Below are positions 23,801 through 33,352 of a stretch of 64,000 nt of DNA, piece by piece. Origin of the DNA: Caldilineaceae bacterium (lineage in GTDB: Bacteria; Chloroflexota; Anaerolineae; Caldilineales; Caldilineaceae); the NCBI GenBank assembly GCA_026708085.1, contig JAPOVP010000079.1, forward strand, positions 1-64,000, given 5' to 3'. The translations under genes and the position numbers were made by a program. The stretch's first letter is position 1. Each line of letters opens with the position of its first letter. The notes under the pieces were generated by a model. The model ran no database searches. It was not told the DNA's origin and saw only the letters and a list, made by a program, of their open reading frames with translations.

Positions 23801-24868
23801 TCAATTCTTGCGTGGAAACGCGATAACGGGTGCGCGTACAGCCACTTGCAGCGGCAAATCCGGCACGTAGGCGTCGGATGGCCCCAAACGGGCCGTGAGA
23901 AATGTACCCGTTGGCAGTTGCACTGTAATCAGTTGATCGTGGCCGAAAAAAAGCGAATTCCGTACTCTGGCCGCCGGCAGTCCGGGCTGCGCAGCAAGTA
24001 GCTCGACATTCTCCGGCCGAAGCAAGATGTCTACGGGACCCCGAATCTGATGGCGCGCGGCCAGTATCCCTATTTCACATTCAATCGTATCGCCCTGCCC
24101 AACTCCGGGAAGGAAATTTGCGTCTCCGATGAACTCAGCCACCGATCGAGTGGCTGGGCTTGAGTACAGTTCGTGTGGAGAGGCGACCTGCTCAATGCTT
24201 CCGTTCAGCATCACCGCGACGCGGTCCACCAGACTCAGCGCCTCCTCCTGATCATGCGTGACAAAAATCGCAGTTGTTTTGGCTGCGTGAAGGATTTCAC
24301 CCAACTCCGCACGTACGCGAGCTCGCAGACCGGCGTCCAGATTACTGAATGGTTCGTCCAACAAGATCAAGGTTGGATTGGGCGCCAGTGCCCTCGCGAG
24401 GGCGACTCTCTGTTGCTGGCCTCCGCTTAGTTCATGCGGCATCCGCCCTTCCAAGCCCGCCAACCCTGTTAGCTCAAGAATCTCTCCGGTGCGCGCCCTC
24501 TTTTCGGTCGCAGTCATGCGGCGCAACCCGAACTCAATGTTTGCCAGGACACTGACGTGAGGGAATAGCGCGTACTCCTGAAAAACCATGCCAATGCGGC
24601 GCTTCTCTGGTTGCACGTGCACCGAACTGCTTGCTACTAATGTGCCGTCAATCTCTATGGCGCCGGCATCCACGCGCTCAAATCCGGCAATGAGCCGCAG
24701 TGTCGTCGTCTTGCCGCACCCTGAAGGGCCCAGCAGAGCAACAAACTCTCCCCGGTCAACCGTCAAAGTAGCATCGTTGACGGCCAGAACAGAGACGTCA
24801 TCTGTGCCAAACTGTTTGGAAACGGCTTTCAAATGAAGGCCTGGTGGCATCCTTTGCCGTCGACTCAT
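23801..24868 (-). CDS. ABC transporter ATP-binding protein, Fbp/Pot type
   Basis: 355 aa. Walker A GPSGCGKTTTLRL, Q-loop VFQEYALFPH, signature LSGGQQQRVALARAL, Walker B LILLDEPFSNLD, switch His THDQEEALS. A C-terminal TOBE-like domain of about 110 residues follows, as in FbpC/PotA/CysA importers. It would power the FbpB-like permease encoded 38 nt upstream. Probable substrate is Fe(III) or a similar small ion, by homology of the permease only. No substrate-binding protein gene accompanies the pair in this window. Confidence 0.92.
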   Translation of the reverse strand: MSRRQRMPPGLHLKAVSKQFGTDDVSVLAVNDATLTVDRGEFVALLGPSGCGKTTTLRLIAGFERVDAGAIEIDGTLVASSSVHVQPEKRRIGMVFQEYALFPHVSVLANIEFGLRRMTATEKRARTGEILELTGLAGLEGRMPHELSGGQQQRVALARALAPNPTLILLDEPFSNLDAGLRARVRAELGEILHAAKTTAIFVTHDQEEALSLVDRVAVMLNGSIEQVASPHELYSSPATRSVAEFIGDANFLPGVGQGDTIECEIGILAARHQIRGPVDILLRPENVELLAAQPGLPAARVRNSLFFGHDQLITVQLPTGTFLTARLGPSDAYVPDLPLQVAVRAPVIAFPRKN

Positions 24869-24906
24869 GGTTCCGATCGAATGTGTTCAGCCGCGGCTAA
24901 GCTACT

Positions 24907-26610
24907 TCAGCTGCTGACCACTTCCCTTTCCTCCTGCATGAGGACTAGAAAAATACTGAACGCCGACATCGCCAGGAGAACGAGCGCGGGAGCGGCCGCA
25001 CGTGCAAAGAAGGCTTCGTCCGTAGCCGACCAAATCTGGGTAGCCAAAGTCGAGAAGCCCGTCGGGCTCAGAAGCAGGGTTGCTGGCAGCTCCTTCACTG
25101 TCGTCAGGAAAACGAGAGCCATCCCTGCCAGAACCCCAGGCCGCACGATGGGAGCGGTAATCCTCCTGAAGACAGCGCGGTTGCCCAAGCCCAGGCTGCG
25201 TCCTGCTTCTTCCAGACGGGGATTCATCTGCAGCAGGCTTATTTGCATCGCCCCCATGGCTTGCGGCAGAAAACGGACGACGTAGGCGAACACAAGCATC
25301 CACAACGTCTGGTATAGCCATGGTGCGAAATTCGCTCCCAGGAATACCAGGCTAAGCGCGATGACGATTCCCGGCAGACCATAGCCCAGATACACGGCCC
25401 TCGCAGCAAACGACATGAGCCGTCCACCCATCCTGACCGCCGCATAGGCTACAGGCAGTCCCAAAATCGCTGCGGCAACAGCGGCCAGTGCACCAGCCTG
25501 GAAACTGTTGAGCGTGGCCGCCCAGACCGGCGCAAGCGATTCACCCGTTGCCAGGCCGCGCAGCAGCCAGAACAGAATCACGCTGGTGGGCAGGACCAAT
25601 GCTGCCAATACAACAGACCCGCAGAAAGCAAGCGCCAGCCACTTCCGGCGGGCAAGTTCAATACGCTTGCGCGACACAGTAACCCCGGCACTACTGCGGT
25701 AGTATCGCGGTCGGCCTCTACCTCTACTGTTCCTTTCCAGCAGCAACAGTATAATCGTAAACACTATCAGCGCCAATGACAGGAGGGAGGCGACGTTTCT
25801 ATCGAAGCTGCTCAGATACTGCACATAAATGGCCCGCGTAAAGCTGTTGAATCGCAGCAGCGAGACCGCACCAAAATCGCTGAGCGTATACAGAGCCACA
25901 AGCAAGCCGCCCGCGGTGATTGCCGGCCGCAGATTCGGTAAAGTCACTCTTAGAAATGTCTGTAACCCGTTGTACCCAAGTGACCGCGCCGCTTCTTCGA
26001 CCGACGGATCGAACCTGTGCAGCGCGGCGCGAATGCTCATGAATATGTAGGGATATGTAAAGAGCGTCAAGACCCACAGCGTGCCAGTGAACCCATAAAT
26101 CGAAGGCAGCCTCTCCACACCCAAGGGCGACAGAAATTCTTGAAGGACACCGCGGGGCCCAAACATGGCAATCAATGTGTACCCGCCCACGTAGCTCGGG
26201 ATTACCAGTGGCATCATCGCCAGGACGGTCCAAATCCTCCACCCGGGCAGATCGGTCCTTTCAGTCAGCCAGGCAAAAGGCAGCGCAAGCAGTAGTGACA
26301 AAATGGTAACGCCGCAAACGAGAATTAGGCTGTTCCAAATGATGGCCAGCATCCGAGTGCGGCCCAACAAACCAAGAACCTCAGTCCAACCGACTCCGCC
26401 AGCTCTGTATATCAGATAGGCCAGCGGCAACAGCATGACAAAGGCAATCAGGAGGACCAGACCTCTGAACAGGGACCCGAAGTAACGGTGAAAAGTCGAA
26501 CGGGACGCATCCCCTTCATGACTGAGAGGTCCTGTCGAATACGCCTTCCGCAGGACCTGATATGCTATGCTCCTCCTGGAGGATGCCGTCGACCCGCTTT
26601 CACCGCTCAT
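24907..26610 (-). CDS. ABC transporter permease, FbpB-like (fused two-domain)
   Basis: 567 aa with about 12 membrane helices in two homologous halves, each with a binding-protein-dependent-transport EAA loop (EEAARSLGYNGLQTFLRVTLP and EEAGRSLGLGNRAVFRRITAP). This duplicated layout is typical of Fe(III) permease FbpB/SfuB and thiamine ThiP. The ~50-residue N-terminus is charged and cytoplasmic. The ATG directly abuts the stop of the 169-aa membrane protein gene, suggesting translational coupling. Forms a transporter with the ATPase at 23801. Confidence 0.9.
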   Translation of the reverse strand: MSGESGSTASSRRSIAYQVLRKAYSTGPLSHEGDASRSTFHRYFGSLFRGLVLLIAFVMLLPLAYLIYRAGGVGWTEVLGLLGRTRMLAIIWNSLILVCGVTILSLLLALPFAWLTERTDLPGWRIWTVLAMMPLVIPSYVGGYTLIAMFGPRGVLQEFLSPLGVERLPSIYGFTGTLWVLTLFTYPYIFMSIRAALHRFDPSVEEAARSLGYNGLQTFLRVTLPNLRPAITAGGLLVALYTLSDFGAVSLLRFNSFTRAIYVQYLSSFDRNVASLLSLALIVFTIILLLLERNSRGRGRPRYYRSSAGVTVSRKRIELARRKWLALAFCGSVVLAALVLPTSVILFWLLRGLATGESLAPVWAATLNSFQAGALAAVAAAILGLPVAYAAVRMGGRLMSFAARAVYLGYGLPGIVIALSLVFLGANFAPWLYQTLWMLVFAYVVRFLPQAMGAMQISLLQMNPRLEEAGRSLGLGNRAVFRRITAPIVRPGVLAGMALVFLTTVKELPATLLLSPTGFSTLATQIWSATDEAFFARAAAPALVLLAMSAFSIFLVLMQEEREVVSS

Positions 26611-27120
26611 TTAGGCGCCGATCTCTAAAGTGCCTGAGTTGCCATCACTATTGTTTTCGCCCGAGTTCAGGCCATATTGCTGCCTTATCGATGGCCAGAA
26701 AAGCCAAACAAGGCCGATTGCCGGTTGAAACAGGGGGAAATAACCGTAGTCGGCGCCAAAGTGCCGCCAGACGGTTCTTCCAATTGCTTCGGGTATGATC
26801 AGGCTGAGGGAACCTACTACCAAGGTGAGGGCAGTTTCAAACAGGAGAACGCCAACGGAAAGCCGCCAGGCCGCTCGCCTCCGGTAGGCGAAACCAATCG
26901 TCGCGGTCAAATAACAAATTGCTGCTGCAAGACTCAGAGTTGGCGCCAGGTAGTTTACAACGCCTTCCTTCAGGAAGAGCTGAAACACCGCCCTGACGCC
27001 AGTAGAAACCGCTAGAAGAGGATAAGATACGGTCAGTATGTAGCCAAGGACGGTGACCAACTCCGTCGAGCCGGAATTTACCGACGCATGTCTGGACCCG
27101 TCCCGTGCTCTAGCCATCAT
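26611..27120 (-). CDS. small membrane protein, function unknown
   Basis: 169 aa with four predicted membrane helices ([70 protein letters not shown]) and a hydrophilic C-terminus rich in Asn/Ser/Gly. I do not recognise a family. Its stop is immediately followed by the FbpB-like permease start, so they are probably co-transcribed. Whether it belongs functionally to the transporter is unknown. Confidence 0.75.
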   Translation of the reverse strand: MMARARDGSRHASVNSGSTELVTVLGYILTVSYPLLAVSTGVRAVFQLFLKEGVVNYLAPTLSLAAAICYLTATIGFAYRRRAAWRLSVGVLLFETALTLVVGSLSLIIPEAIGRTVWRHFGADYGYFPLFQPAIGLVWLFWPSIRQQYGLNSGENNSDGNSGTLEIGA

Positions 27121-27164
27121 AAAACCGATAATTGCAGCGATGCGGAATGAGCTGCACGCAACTA

Positions 27165-27791
27165 CTACCCTCTGTCCAGCAGCCAGTCCTCGATGATTGC
27201 CTGTGCCTCACAATAGTTTCGGACTACTGGTAGGTCGGGATGGTCTTCAATCACGTTAGCCGGAGGGTCGAAGAGGATCCCCAAATCGGCCCGTTTCAGC
27301 ATAGCAATGTCGTTATAGGAATCGCCAATTGCCAAGGTCTGAAACTTGAGATCTCCGAATGCTGATATCGCTTTACGCTTCGACTGGTCAAGCCGAAGTC
27401 GATAGCCGGTTATTGTTCCGGCCGCATCAACTTCAAGAGAGTGACAGAAAATTGTCGGGTAGCCGAGCTGAGCCATCAAAGGCTTGGCAAATTCGTAGAA
27501 AGTGTCGGACAGGACAATAAATTGCGCCCGCTCACGTACCCAGTCGACGAACTGACCAGCACCCGGCAAAGGGGAGATGGTTGCAATTACTTCCTGAATA
27601 TCCTGCAGTCGGAGCTTCCGTTCCTTCAGGATCTTCAACCTCATCTTCATCAACTGATCGTAATCGGAAACGTCTCGCGTAGTCAGGCGCAACTGCTCAA
27701 TCCCGGTCTTCTCGGCAAACGCAATCCAGATTTCAGGAACGAGTACGCCTTCCAAATCGCTCGCAAGCAGGCGAGGGCGTGAATCAGCCAA
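27165..27791 (-). CDS. thrH: phosphoserine phosphatase / homoserine phosphotransferase ThrH
   Basis: 208 aa, matching the ThrH size. The HAD motif I is DLEGVLVPE, where the usual DxD is DLE as in Pseudomonas Thr[25 protein letters not shown] and IQEVIATI are near-signature for this family. Motif II is LSDTFYEFA and the motif IV acid is in [11 protein letters not shown]. ThrH dephosphorylates phosphoserine and can transfer the phosphate to homoserine. TTG start with GAGGAG about 7 nt upstream. It follows the histidine phosphatase gene by 12 nt. Confidence 0.94.
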   Translation of the reverse strand: MADSRPRLLASDLEGVLVPEIWIAFAEKTGIEQLRLTTRDVSDYDQLMKMRLKILKERKLRLQDIQEVIATISPLPGAGQFVDWVRERAQFIVLSDTFYEFAKPLMAQLGYPTIFCHSLEVDAAGTITGYRLRLDQSKRKAISAFGDLKFQTLAIGDSYNDIAMLKRADLGILFDPPANVIEDHPDLPVVRNYCEAQAIIEDWLLDRG

Positions 27792-27803
27792 TTATGACTC
27801 CTC

Positions 27804-28529
27804 TCAATAGGTCATATGTTCGTCGGGCAGATGCGTAACCCGGTTCGTATAGCGAACAGTTACCGTCAGCATCCCTGGCATCCGCGTAGGAGAAAAGTCG
27901 ACCCGCGTGACACCGGTATTGTGATGGTTGAAGTAGAGACCATGGCCTGGCAGCCGTCCCAGGAGCGCCTTCAGCAGACTGTCCATAAAAGTGCCGTGAC
28001 TGACGGCGGCAATGCTTTCATCCTCCTCTGATTCGCAGGCCATGCGCTGCAGCTCTTCCGCCACCCGCACGGCACGAGCATGACACGAGGCCAGATCTTC
28101 TTCGCCTCCCTGCCACCAGCCGTTTTCCCCTATGCCGTCAGACCGATAGTTGGGGAACATTTCACTCATTTCTGAACGGCTGAGGCCAGGGTGACCGACA
28201 GCTTGAGCGTCGGCACCTGGCCGGTGAAACACGCCGCCGTGCTCGTGCAGTTCGATCCAAACCGCTGGATTGCAGCCAAGGGACTCTGCAAGCGGCCGGA
28301 TCGTCTGCATTGTGCGCAACATTGGACTACAGTACAGGCGGGAAATCGCCATGCCTTTCACGTAAGAGCCAAGCCGCTCCGCCTGATGCTCCCCCAGCTT
28401 CGTCAGTGGTGGTTCGGCGACCCGCTGCTTCATGTAGGTCTCAAAGGGATATGGACGAGGAAGGTCCTTGAATTGCTCGGCAAGCAGATTGTTGGAAGAC
28501 TGACCGTGACGTATCAGATACAGTATCAT
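27804..28529 (-). CDS. histidine phosphatase superfamily (phosphoglycerate mutase-like) protein
   Basis: 241 aa. Catalytic RHGQSSNN at residues 7-14, second Arg in YCSPMLRTMQT, Glu in ELHEHGG and distal His in AVSHGTFMD. This is the complete branch-1 histidine phosphatase set. The insert around VFHRPGADAQAVGHPGLSRSEM is seen in broad-specificity members. Substrate unknown. Adjacent thrH suggests a possible link to serine metabolism, but that is speculative. Confidence 0.9.
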   Translation of the reverse strand: MILYLIRHGQSSNNLLAEQFKDLPRPYPFETYMKQRVAEPPLTKLGEHQAERLGSYVKGMAISRLYCSPMLRTMQTIRPLAESLGCNPAVWIELHEHGGVFHRPGADAQAVGHPGLSRSEMSEMFPNYRSDGIGENGWWQGGEEDLASCHARAVRVAEELQRMACESEEDESIAAVSHGTFMDSLLKALLGRLPGHGLYFNHHNTGVTRVDFSPTRMPGMLTVTVRYTNRVTHLPDEHMTY

Positions 28530-29000
28530 GTAAGGGAGGGCCTCCGCTCAGGTCATTCTGGGACAAGAACACCGGCAAATCCTTAACCGCGCATACCGAG
28601 TGAGATTACATGAACAGGGGCAATATGGCAAGATTTGGGGCAAACGCAGAGGAAGACCACCTGTAGATTTTTATTCCGTATAATAGATTTTATACCAAGT
28701 TAGATTCTGGAGAATTGAACTTTGCCCTTCGCGGCACCGTAGGGTTGGCAGGCGAAGGCCGACCGGTCATGTCGCCCGTCCAGGATGGCTCGAGCGTTTC
28801 ACACGTCTTGAATGGCTCCGTCCTCTTGCCGCGCAGCAACGTTAGATGAATGGCGACGCATGCTGCAGGCCCCTTTTTGGACTGTGACTGGCACGCGTGT
28901 ACATTACCAATCGGGTCGTACCCGTGGCGACTTCAGCCGGGTTTCCTGCCCGGTCTGTAGTGGCAACTCTAAAATTGCAAACAGACGCCCAGCAGAGGAC
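28530..29000. other. divergent intergenic region (histidine phosphatase / trkH)
   Basis: About 470 bases with a markedly AT-rich core (28660-28710). A perfect TATAAT lies at 28679-28684 facing trkH, but no good -35 lies 16-18 bp before it. On the opposite strand TATTAT overlaps the same segment. It probably holds divergent promoters. A frame extending trkH upstream to 28812 reads through this region but has no start signal. Confidence 0.45.
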
Positions 29001-30527
29001 ATGAATAGTCGTTCAGAAGAACCGAAGAGCCAAGAGCCTCCTGATCCAGCGGACGAAGCCTCCTCTGGTTTCCTGCTAAAGCTCGCAGCAAGTCAAGGGA
29101 CAGGATCGGGTCGTCAGGGATTGGCTCGCCATGCTCCCCTTTCAGAAGATACACCGGACCACCGCCTGTCGCGAGCACAGGCGCCCCGCCTTCTGATATT
29201 CGGTTTTGCCGGCATCATTCTCTTGGGAACTGTCCTCCTGAAGCTACCGGCCGCAACCACGTCAGGCTCGTCGATTTCCTGGATGGAGGCCTTATTTACC
29301 TCTACCAGCGCCGTGACCGTCACGGGCCTGGGCGTACTCACGACGGCTACGGACTTTAGCCGCTTCGGCCAGTCCATTATTTTGGTCCTTCTTCAGGTGG
29401 GCGGCGTCGGCTTTATCGCCTTTAGCGTGTTGCTCTTTCGCCTGGTCGGACGGCGCGTCACGCTGAATGAACGATTCCTGATCCAGCAGTCGCTGGGAGC
29501 CGAACGGCAGTTCACCTGGACTCGCAACTGGGGACGGCTCGGAAGCGTCGCCAACCTTGCACTATATGTCCTGGTCGTAACCGTCTCGATCGAGGCGATT
29601 GGCACGGTCCTACTCTGGCTACGCTGGCGCACGGAGCTTCCCGACGGAGAGGCGTTGTGGCTGGCACTCTTCCACGCTGTCAGCAGCTACTGCAACGCAG
29701 GGTTCGACCTCTTCGCTGGCAGCGAGCACGCCCCAGTATTCGGTTTCAGTGCCGACTACTACACTCTCGCAGTCATGTCCGCTCTGATCTTTCTGGGAGG
29801 CGTCGGTGTGGCCGTGTTGTACGACGTGGTCGGCTATTTCAGAAATCGAATGCTGTCCCTAAACTCTCGCATAACCCTGGGCTTGACAGTCATCCTCCTC
29901 GTTATAGGCCTGGCCGTCATGTCCCTGGACCGACATCTATACGAAGTTTCCCTGGCAGCATATTCTCTTGGCGAACAGATCGCCATCAGTATCTTTACGG
30001 TCATTTCGGCTCGTACGGCCGGCCTCACTATTCTGCCCTTACAGGAGCTCAGCCAGAGTACGCAGCTCATGCTTCTTTTCTGGATGTTTGTTGGCGGCGC
30101 ACCTGCCAGCATGGCCGGCGGTGTGACCACAAGCACCTTTGGCGTGTTGCTGATTTCTGCCCTGGCGACCGCAAAAGGGGGAAACAATCAGGCAGTTGCC
30201 TTTGGCCGCTCCGTACCGAGAGAAACGCTCAACAAGGCCGTCGCCATCATGACAGTCAGCACGCTTCTGGTCGCGGCTGTCACGATCGTCCTTTCTCTTT
30301 TTACTCAAGGCGACATTTTTGAACTTGGTTTCGAGGTAGTTAGTGCATTTGCAAATGCAGGCTATTCCCTTGGCTTTACAAACAGGCTCAACGATTGGGG
30401 ACAGGCCTTGATCGCGTTTACCATGTTCTGGGGCCGCTTGGGCCCATTGACCATTGTCATCGCTCTGGCCCAGCGTGAGCGCCCTTCCTTGCTTCAATAC
30501 CCCGAGGAGCCGGTCATTCTGGGGTAG
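29001..30527 (+). CDS. trkH: Trk/Ktr potassium uptake membrane subunit
   Basis: 508 aa. Four MPM repeats with selectivity-filter segments STSAVTVTGLGV, SSYCNAGFDLF, SARTAGLTILP and SAFANAGYSLGF, as in TrkH/KtrB. An ~65-residue hydrophilic N-terminus precedes the first helix (LLIFGFAGIILLGTVLL). It is a K+ (or Na+/K+) uptake channel subunit that normally works with a cytosolic RCK protein (TrkA/KtrA). None is encoded nearby. The ATG at 29001 has AGAGGA 1-2 nt spaced upstream; the longer frame from 28812 lacks support. Confidence 0.93.
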   Translation: MNSRSEEPKSQEPPDPADEASSGFLLKLAASQGTGSGRQGLARHAPLSEDTPDHRLSRAQAPRLLIFGFAGIILLGTVLLKLPAATTSGSSISWMEALFTSTSAVTVTGLGVLTTATDFSRFGQSIILVLLQVGGVGFIAFSVLLFRLVGRRVTLNERFLIQQSLGAERQFTWTRNWGRLGSVANLALYVLVVTVSIEAIGTVLLWLRWRTELPDGEALWLALFHAVSSYCNAGFDLFAGSEHAPVFGFSADYYTLAVMSALIFLGGVGVAVLYDVVGYFRNRMLSLNSRITLGLTVILLVIGLAVMSLDRHLYEVSLAAYSLGEQIAISIFTVISARTAGLTILPLQELSQSTQLMLLFWMFVGGAPASMAGGVTTSTFGVLLISALATAKGGNNQAVAFGRSVPRETLNKAVAIMTVSTLLVAAVTIVLSLFTQGDIFELGFEVVSAFANAGYSLGFTNRLNDWGQALIAFTMFWGRLGPLTIVIALAQRERPSLLQYPEEPVILG

Positions 30528-30612
30528 CAAGACAGCCGCCCCGCCTGGCGCCTCAGTTGCCCACAGAAACGCCGCACCAATACGAAAAAAAGTCCGGGAG
30601 GTCAGTCAGGAA

Positions 30613-31653
30613 ATGAATGGTACCGTAGAATTCACCCTCGAAGACATGCGGGCCGGCGCTGAAGTTGCAGTGCGCATCTGTATGGCCGTTCAGCCGGGCG
30701 AACGCGTGCTCATTCTCGGCGACCAGGGCTCTTCGCTGATTAGCCAGGCGCTGGCCGATGCTGCAAGCCCAATCGCCGATTCCGTCGAAACGCACACGCT
30801 GGAATCGCTCGGCCCTCGCCCCATTACCGAGATTCCGGATAGGTTGCGTAAAGCACTGGACCGGTTCCAACCGCACGTCAGCTTCTATACCGCCAGCAGC
30901 CGCCCAGGGGAACTGAAGTTTCGTATGGCCTATATGCCGGCAGTAATGCAAGCGAATCCGGACGGTGCGCGCCACGGCCACATGATCAACATCACGCCTC
31001 CGCTGATGATGCAAGGGATGCGAGTCGATTACCAACGAATCTACGCGGTAACGATGCGGGTACACGAGCTCGTAAGCCGCGCCGAAGAGATCCACGTCAC
31101 GAACCCCAAAGGAACCGACTTTACCGCCACCTTGAATCCCAATTTCAACTGGATTCCTTGCCACGGGCTTTACCATGAACCGGGAAAGTGGGGTAACCTG
31201 CCCGAAGGGGAGACCTTTACCTCACCGGGCAACGCAAACGGAGTATTGGTTGTGGACGAGTTGGGCGACTACTTCAGCGAACGCTACGGTATCCTCGAAA
31301 CTCCCGTCACTTTTGAAGTCGAAGACGGGCTCGCGAAATCGGTACAGTGCGATGACAGATCTTTAGAAAAGGATGTACAGTCCTACATCTTTGGCGCCGA
31401 GCACGCCGATCGGGTCGGAGAATTTGCAATCGGGACCAATATCGCCCTGACCGGGCTGGTTGGCAACCTTCTTCAGGATGAGAAGTTTCCAGGCGTACAT
31501 GTGGCATTCGGCGACCCTTATGGAAACCAGACAGGCGCAGACTGGAAATCCGACCACCACGTCGATGTCATTCCTACCCAATGCACGATCGACGTGGACG
31601 GCAAACGCATAATGTCGGATGGAGAGTTTATTGCTGAAATACTTGGGGATTAG
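30613..31653 (+). CDS. M29-like aminopeptidase family protein
   Basis: 346 aa. Resembles the thermophilic aminopeptidase (M29, AmpS) fold: NLPEGETFTSP, VGEFAIGTN, HVAFGDPYGNQTGADWKSDHHVDV, which carry the Glu/His/Asp metal ligands. The same fold includes NicX-type 2,5-dihydroxypyridine dioxygenases, so peptidase activity is likely but not certain. It is shorter than typical AmpS (~410 aa). ATG 30613 has TCAGGA just upstream. An in-frame start at 30454 would overlap trkH. Convergent with the DUF4268 gene. Confidence 0.82.
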   Translation: MNGTVEFTLEDMRAGAEVAVRICMAVQPGERVLILGDQGSSLISQALADAASPIADSVETHTLESLGPRPITEIPDRLRKALDRFQPHVSFYTASSRPGELKFRMAYMPAVMQANPDGARHGHMINITPPLMMQGMRVDYQRIYAVTMRVHELVSRAEEIHVTNPKGTDFTATLNPNFNWIPCHGLYHEPGKWGNLPEGETFTSPGNANGVLVVDELGDYFSERYGILETPVTFEVEDGLAKSVQCDDRSLEKDVQSYIFGAEHADRVGEFAIGTNIALTGLVGNLLQDEKFPGVHVAFGDPYGNQTGADWKSDHHVDVIPTQCTIDVDGKRIMSDGEFIAEILGD

Positions 31654-31701
31654 CCGGGGAAGACCTGAAATCCTTCGCTTAGTCAGGCCAGAAAAAGGAT
31701 C

Positions 31702-31738
31702 GCCCATTCTGTTCCAAGCGTGCTGAAACGGAATGGGC
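31702..31738 (-). terminator. hairpin between convergent genes, probable terminator for the DUF4268 gene
   Basis: A 12-bp stem (GCCCATTCTGTT with AACGGAATGGGC, one G.T pair) closes a 14-nt loop. Read on the minus strand it is followed by ATCCTTTTTC, a T-run appropriate for a terminator of the gene ending at 31798. It may serve both strands weakly. Confidence 0.5.
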
Positions 31739-31797
31739 AGAGGAGAGAACCTACTCTTAACTGTTGCAAGGAAGTGCGTGTGACGTCACCTGCTCTG

Positions 31798-32883
31798 TTA
31801 GTTGGCAGCGCCGAAAGTCGAGATGCGCGGGCGAAATGCTCGATCAAATGCCTCCAACTTTTCTCTGAACCAGACATGCTGTTCCGGCCACTGTGACCGG
31901 TTGGTCGGGTCGGCATTGTACTTGCGCAGCATCACCTGCCCCTGCTTGTGTTCCGGCAGTTCGCGCCACTCCAGTGCGTCACCGATCTCTGCGCCTATCT
32001 CCCCGCGTTGCTGGTAGAGTGTGTTGTAGGAAACCTCGGCATCACCCTCCCGAATCACCAGCTGAACGCCGATTCCGCCTTCTCGCATATTGTTGAAAGC
32101 TGTCATCCGCAGACGCCAGTGCCCAACGTCAAAATTCATCCAGTTCTGTGAGCGCGGTGTACCGGGACGGATGAAACTTCCGCTGTCTTCCAAATGCTTG
32201 CGCAGTGCCTGCCAGTACTCCATCTGCAATTCGTTTTCTACGAGCTGATATTCCAGTTGCAGTTCATTCTCAACCTGCTGCAGCTGATCCTCCAACGACG
32301 TTTCGTCGGACTCTGGTGCAGGAGATGGAATCGGGGCAGGTGAAGGGGATGGGGAAGGAGCCGGCGTGCCGCTGGGACTGCTATGAACTGATTTGGCTGA
32401 ACCTTCTTCCCAGCTGGCTGGTTTGCTGACCAGATAAAACTTTGGAGCCAGAGGCGAATCGCCAATTCGCCACAACTCTACTTCCAGGCCGAAAAACTGA
32501 ATATCGTCATTTGTTATCTCGTTCAACCAGTTGAGTGTATTTCGATCTTCATTGGTAAACTCAGCAGCCACCCACACCATCGTAACCGCCTTCAACTCCG
32601 CTGCGTAAGTAAGAAGTTGCCCTAAGTGACTCTGGTCGGTATGTTCAAGTTGATTTTCGATCACTACGTATCCGCCACTGCCGCGTGACCGGCAGACTAC
32701 CCCTCGCGGGTAAGGAGAGACCCAGCCTTCCATGTCTTCCAACTCAAGGTCCAGGTTGATCGATTCCCCGAGAAGGGCCAGACTGTCGCCGCGCGCAAGC
32801 CATGTAGCGAAGTCGCTGTCCTCGCTCACCCAAACTGTTCGAAGTTCCACTTGTTCCAGGCGGCCAAAGTCAAACTGAATCAT
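31798..32883 (-). CDS. DUF4268-containing protein with predicted nuclease-like N-terminal domain
   Basis: 361 aa. The N-terminal half has YVVIENQLEHTDQSHLGQLL with GGY..IENQ, the pattern seen in proteins carrying DUF4268 that resembles a PD-(D/E)xK nuclease core. The middle is a Ser/Pro/Ala linker (SPSPSPAPIPSPAP). Then comes a small internal repeat, VENELQLEY / VENELQMEY, and the C-terminal DUF4268 domain (YWQALRKHLED ... WMNFDVGHWRLRM ... RGEIGAEIGDALEW). Function unknown; relatives are scattered in accessory regions. Start chosen at ATG 32883 because GGGAGGA lies ~10 nt upstream; the earlier ATG 32901 contains that ribosome-binding site. Confidence 0.82.
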   Translation of the reverse strand: MIQFDFGRLEQVELRTVWVSEDSDFATWLARGDSLALLGESINLDLELEDMEGWVSPYPRGVVCRSRGSGGYVVIENQLEHTDQSHLGQLLTYAAELKAVTMVWVAAEFTNEDRNTLNWLNEITNDDIQFFGLEVELWRIGDSPLAPKFYLVSKPASWEEGSAKSVHSSPSGTPAPSPSPSPAPIPSPAPESDETSLEDQLQQVENELQLEYQLVENELQMEYWQALRKHLEDSGSFIRPGTPRSQNWMNFDVGHWRLRMTAFNNMREGGIGVQLVIREGDAEVSYNTLYQQRGEIGAEIGDALEWRELPEHKQGQVMLRKYNADPTNRSQWPEQHVWFREKLEAFDRAFRPRISTFGAAN

Positions 32884-33076
32884 TCTAGCATTTCCTCCCA
32901 TTACGAATTCCGTGTAATCTTCACCAAGTGTAAGCCATGCCCGGAACGATTCATCCCAAAGGTTCTTTACTGAGTTTTAGAAGCATCGAGGGGGCTTGCC
33001 TGATCCGAAAGCGTAGGACTCCACATCATAGTTTTACACGAAATGAATGTTTAGTGCAAGCAAGGATTTAGTTAAT

Positions 33077-33105
33077 TTGACAGTGCTTGATCTCACACTT
33101 ATCAT
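33077..33105 (+). promoter_or_regulatory. sigma-70-type promoter for tRNA-Gly
   Basis: TTGACA at 33077-33082 (6/6), 17-bp spacer, TATCAT at 33100-33105 (5/6). Predicted transcription start near 33112, about 54 nt before the tRNA. The surrounding 33030-33120 is AT-rich. This is the strongest promoter match I found in the window and suggests an ordinary housekeeping sigma consensus in this organism. Confidence 0.75.
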
Positions 33106-33165
33106 AGATGCAAGGGTTCCACTTTATCACAGACAACAGTGCGAAACTCGAAACTTTCATGTCTT

Positions 33166-33237
33166 GCGGGCGTAGTTCAGTGGTAGAACGTCAGCTTCCC
33201 AAGCTGAATGTCGACGGTTCGAGTCCGTTCGCCCGCT
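33166..33237 (+). tRNA. tRNA-Gly (anticodon CCC)
   Basis: 72 nt cloverleaf. Acceptor GCGGGCG/CGCCCGC, D arm GTTC...GAAC, anticodon stem TCAGC/GCTGA with loop TTCCCAA (anticodon CCC, reads GGG), T arm with GGTTCGAGTCC and discriminator U. CCA is not encoded. A T-rich stretch (TCTTTTCTTCTCTTT) follows and may end transcription. No duplicated 3' end was found that would mark an integrated element. Confidence 0.96.
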
Positions 33238-33352
33238 CTTTTCTTCTCTTTCCGAGTTCCCCAGGGTAAAGGCTGGGTTTCGGCCACTCTCATCGGTCGT
33301 GAAATCATCCCACTGACGTAATTGCCGTTGCCTCTCCTTCCCCTGGTCAGTT

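Noticed and set aside
31798..32883. DUF4268 protein considered as part of a defence island
   Set aside because: It stands alone between a housekeeping-type aminopeptidase and a tRNA; no restriction, helicase or other defence genes surround it.
33166..33237. tRNA-Gly considered as an attachment site of an integrated element
   Set aside because: No integrase, no duplicated tRNA 3' end, and flanking genes show no mobile character.
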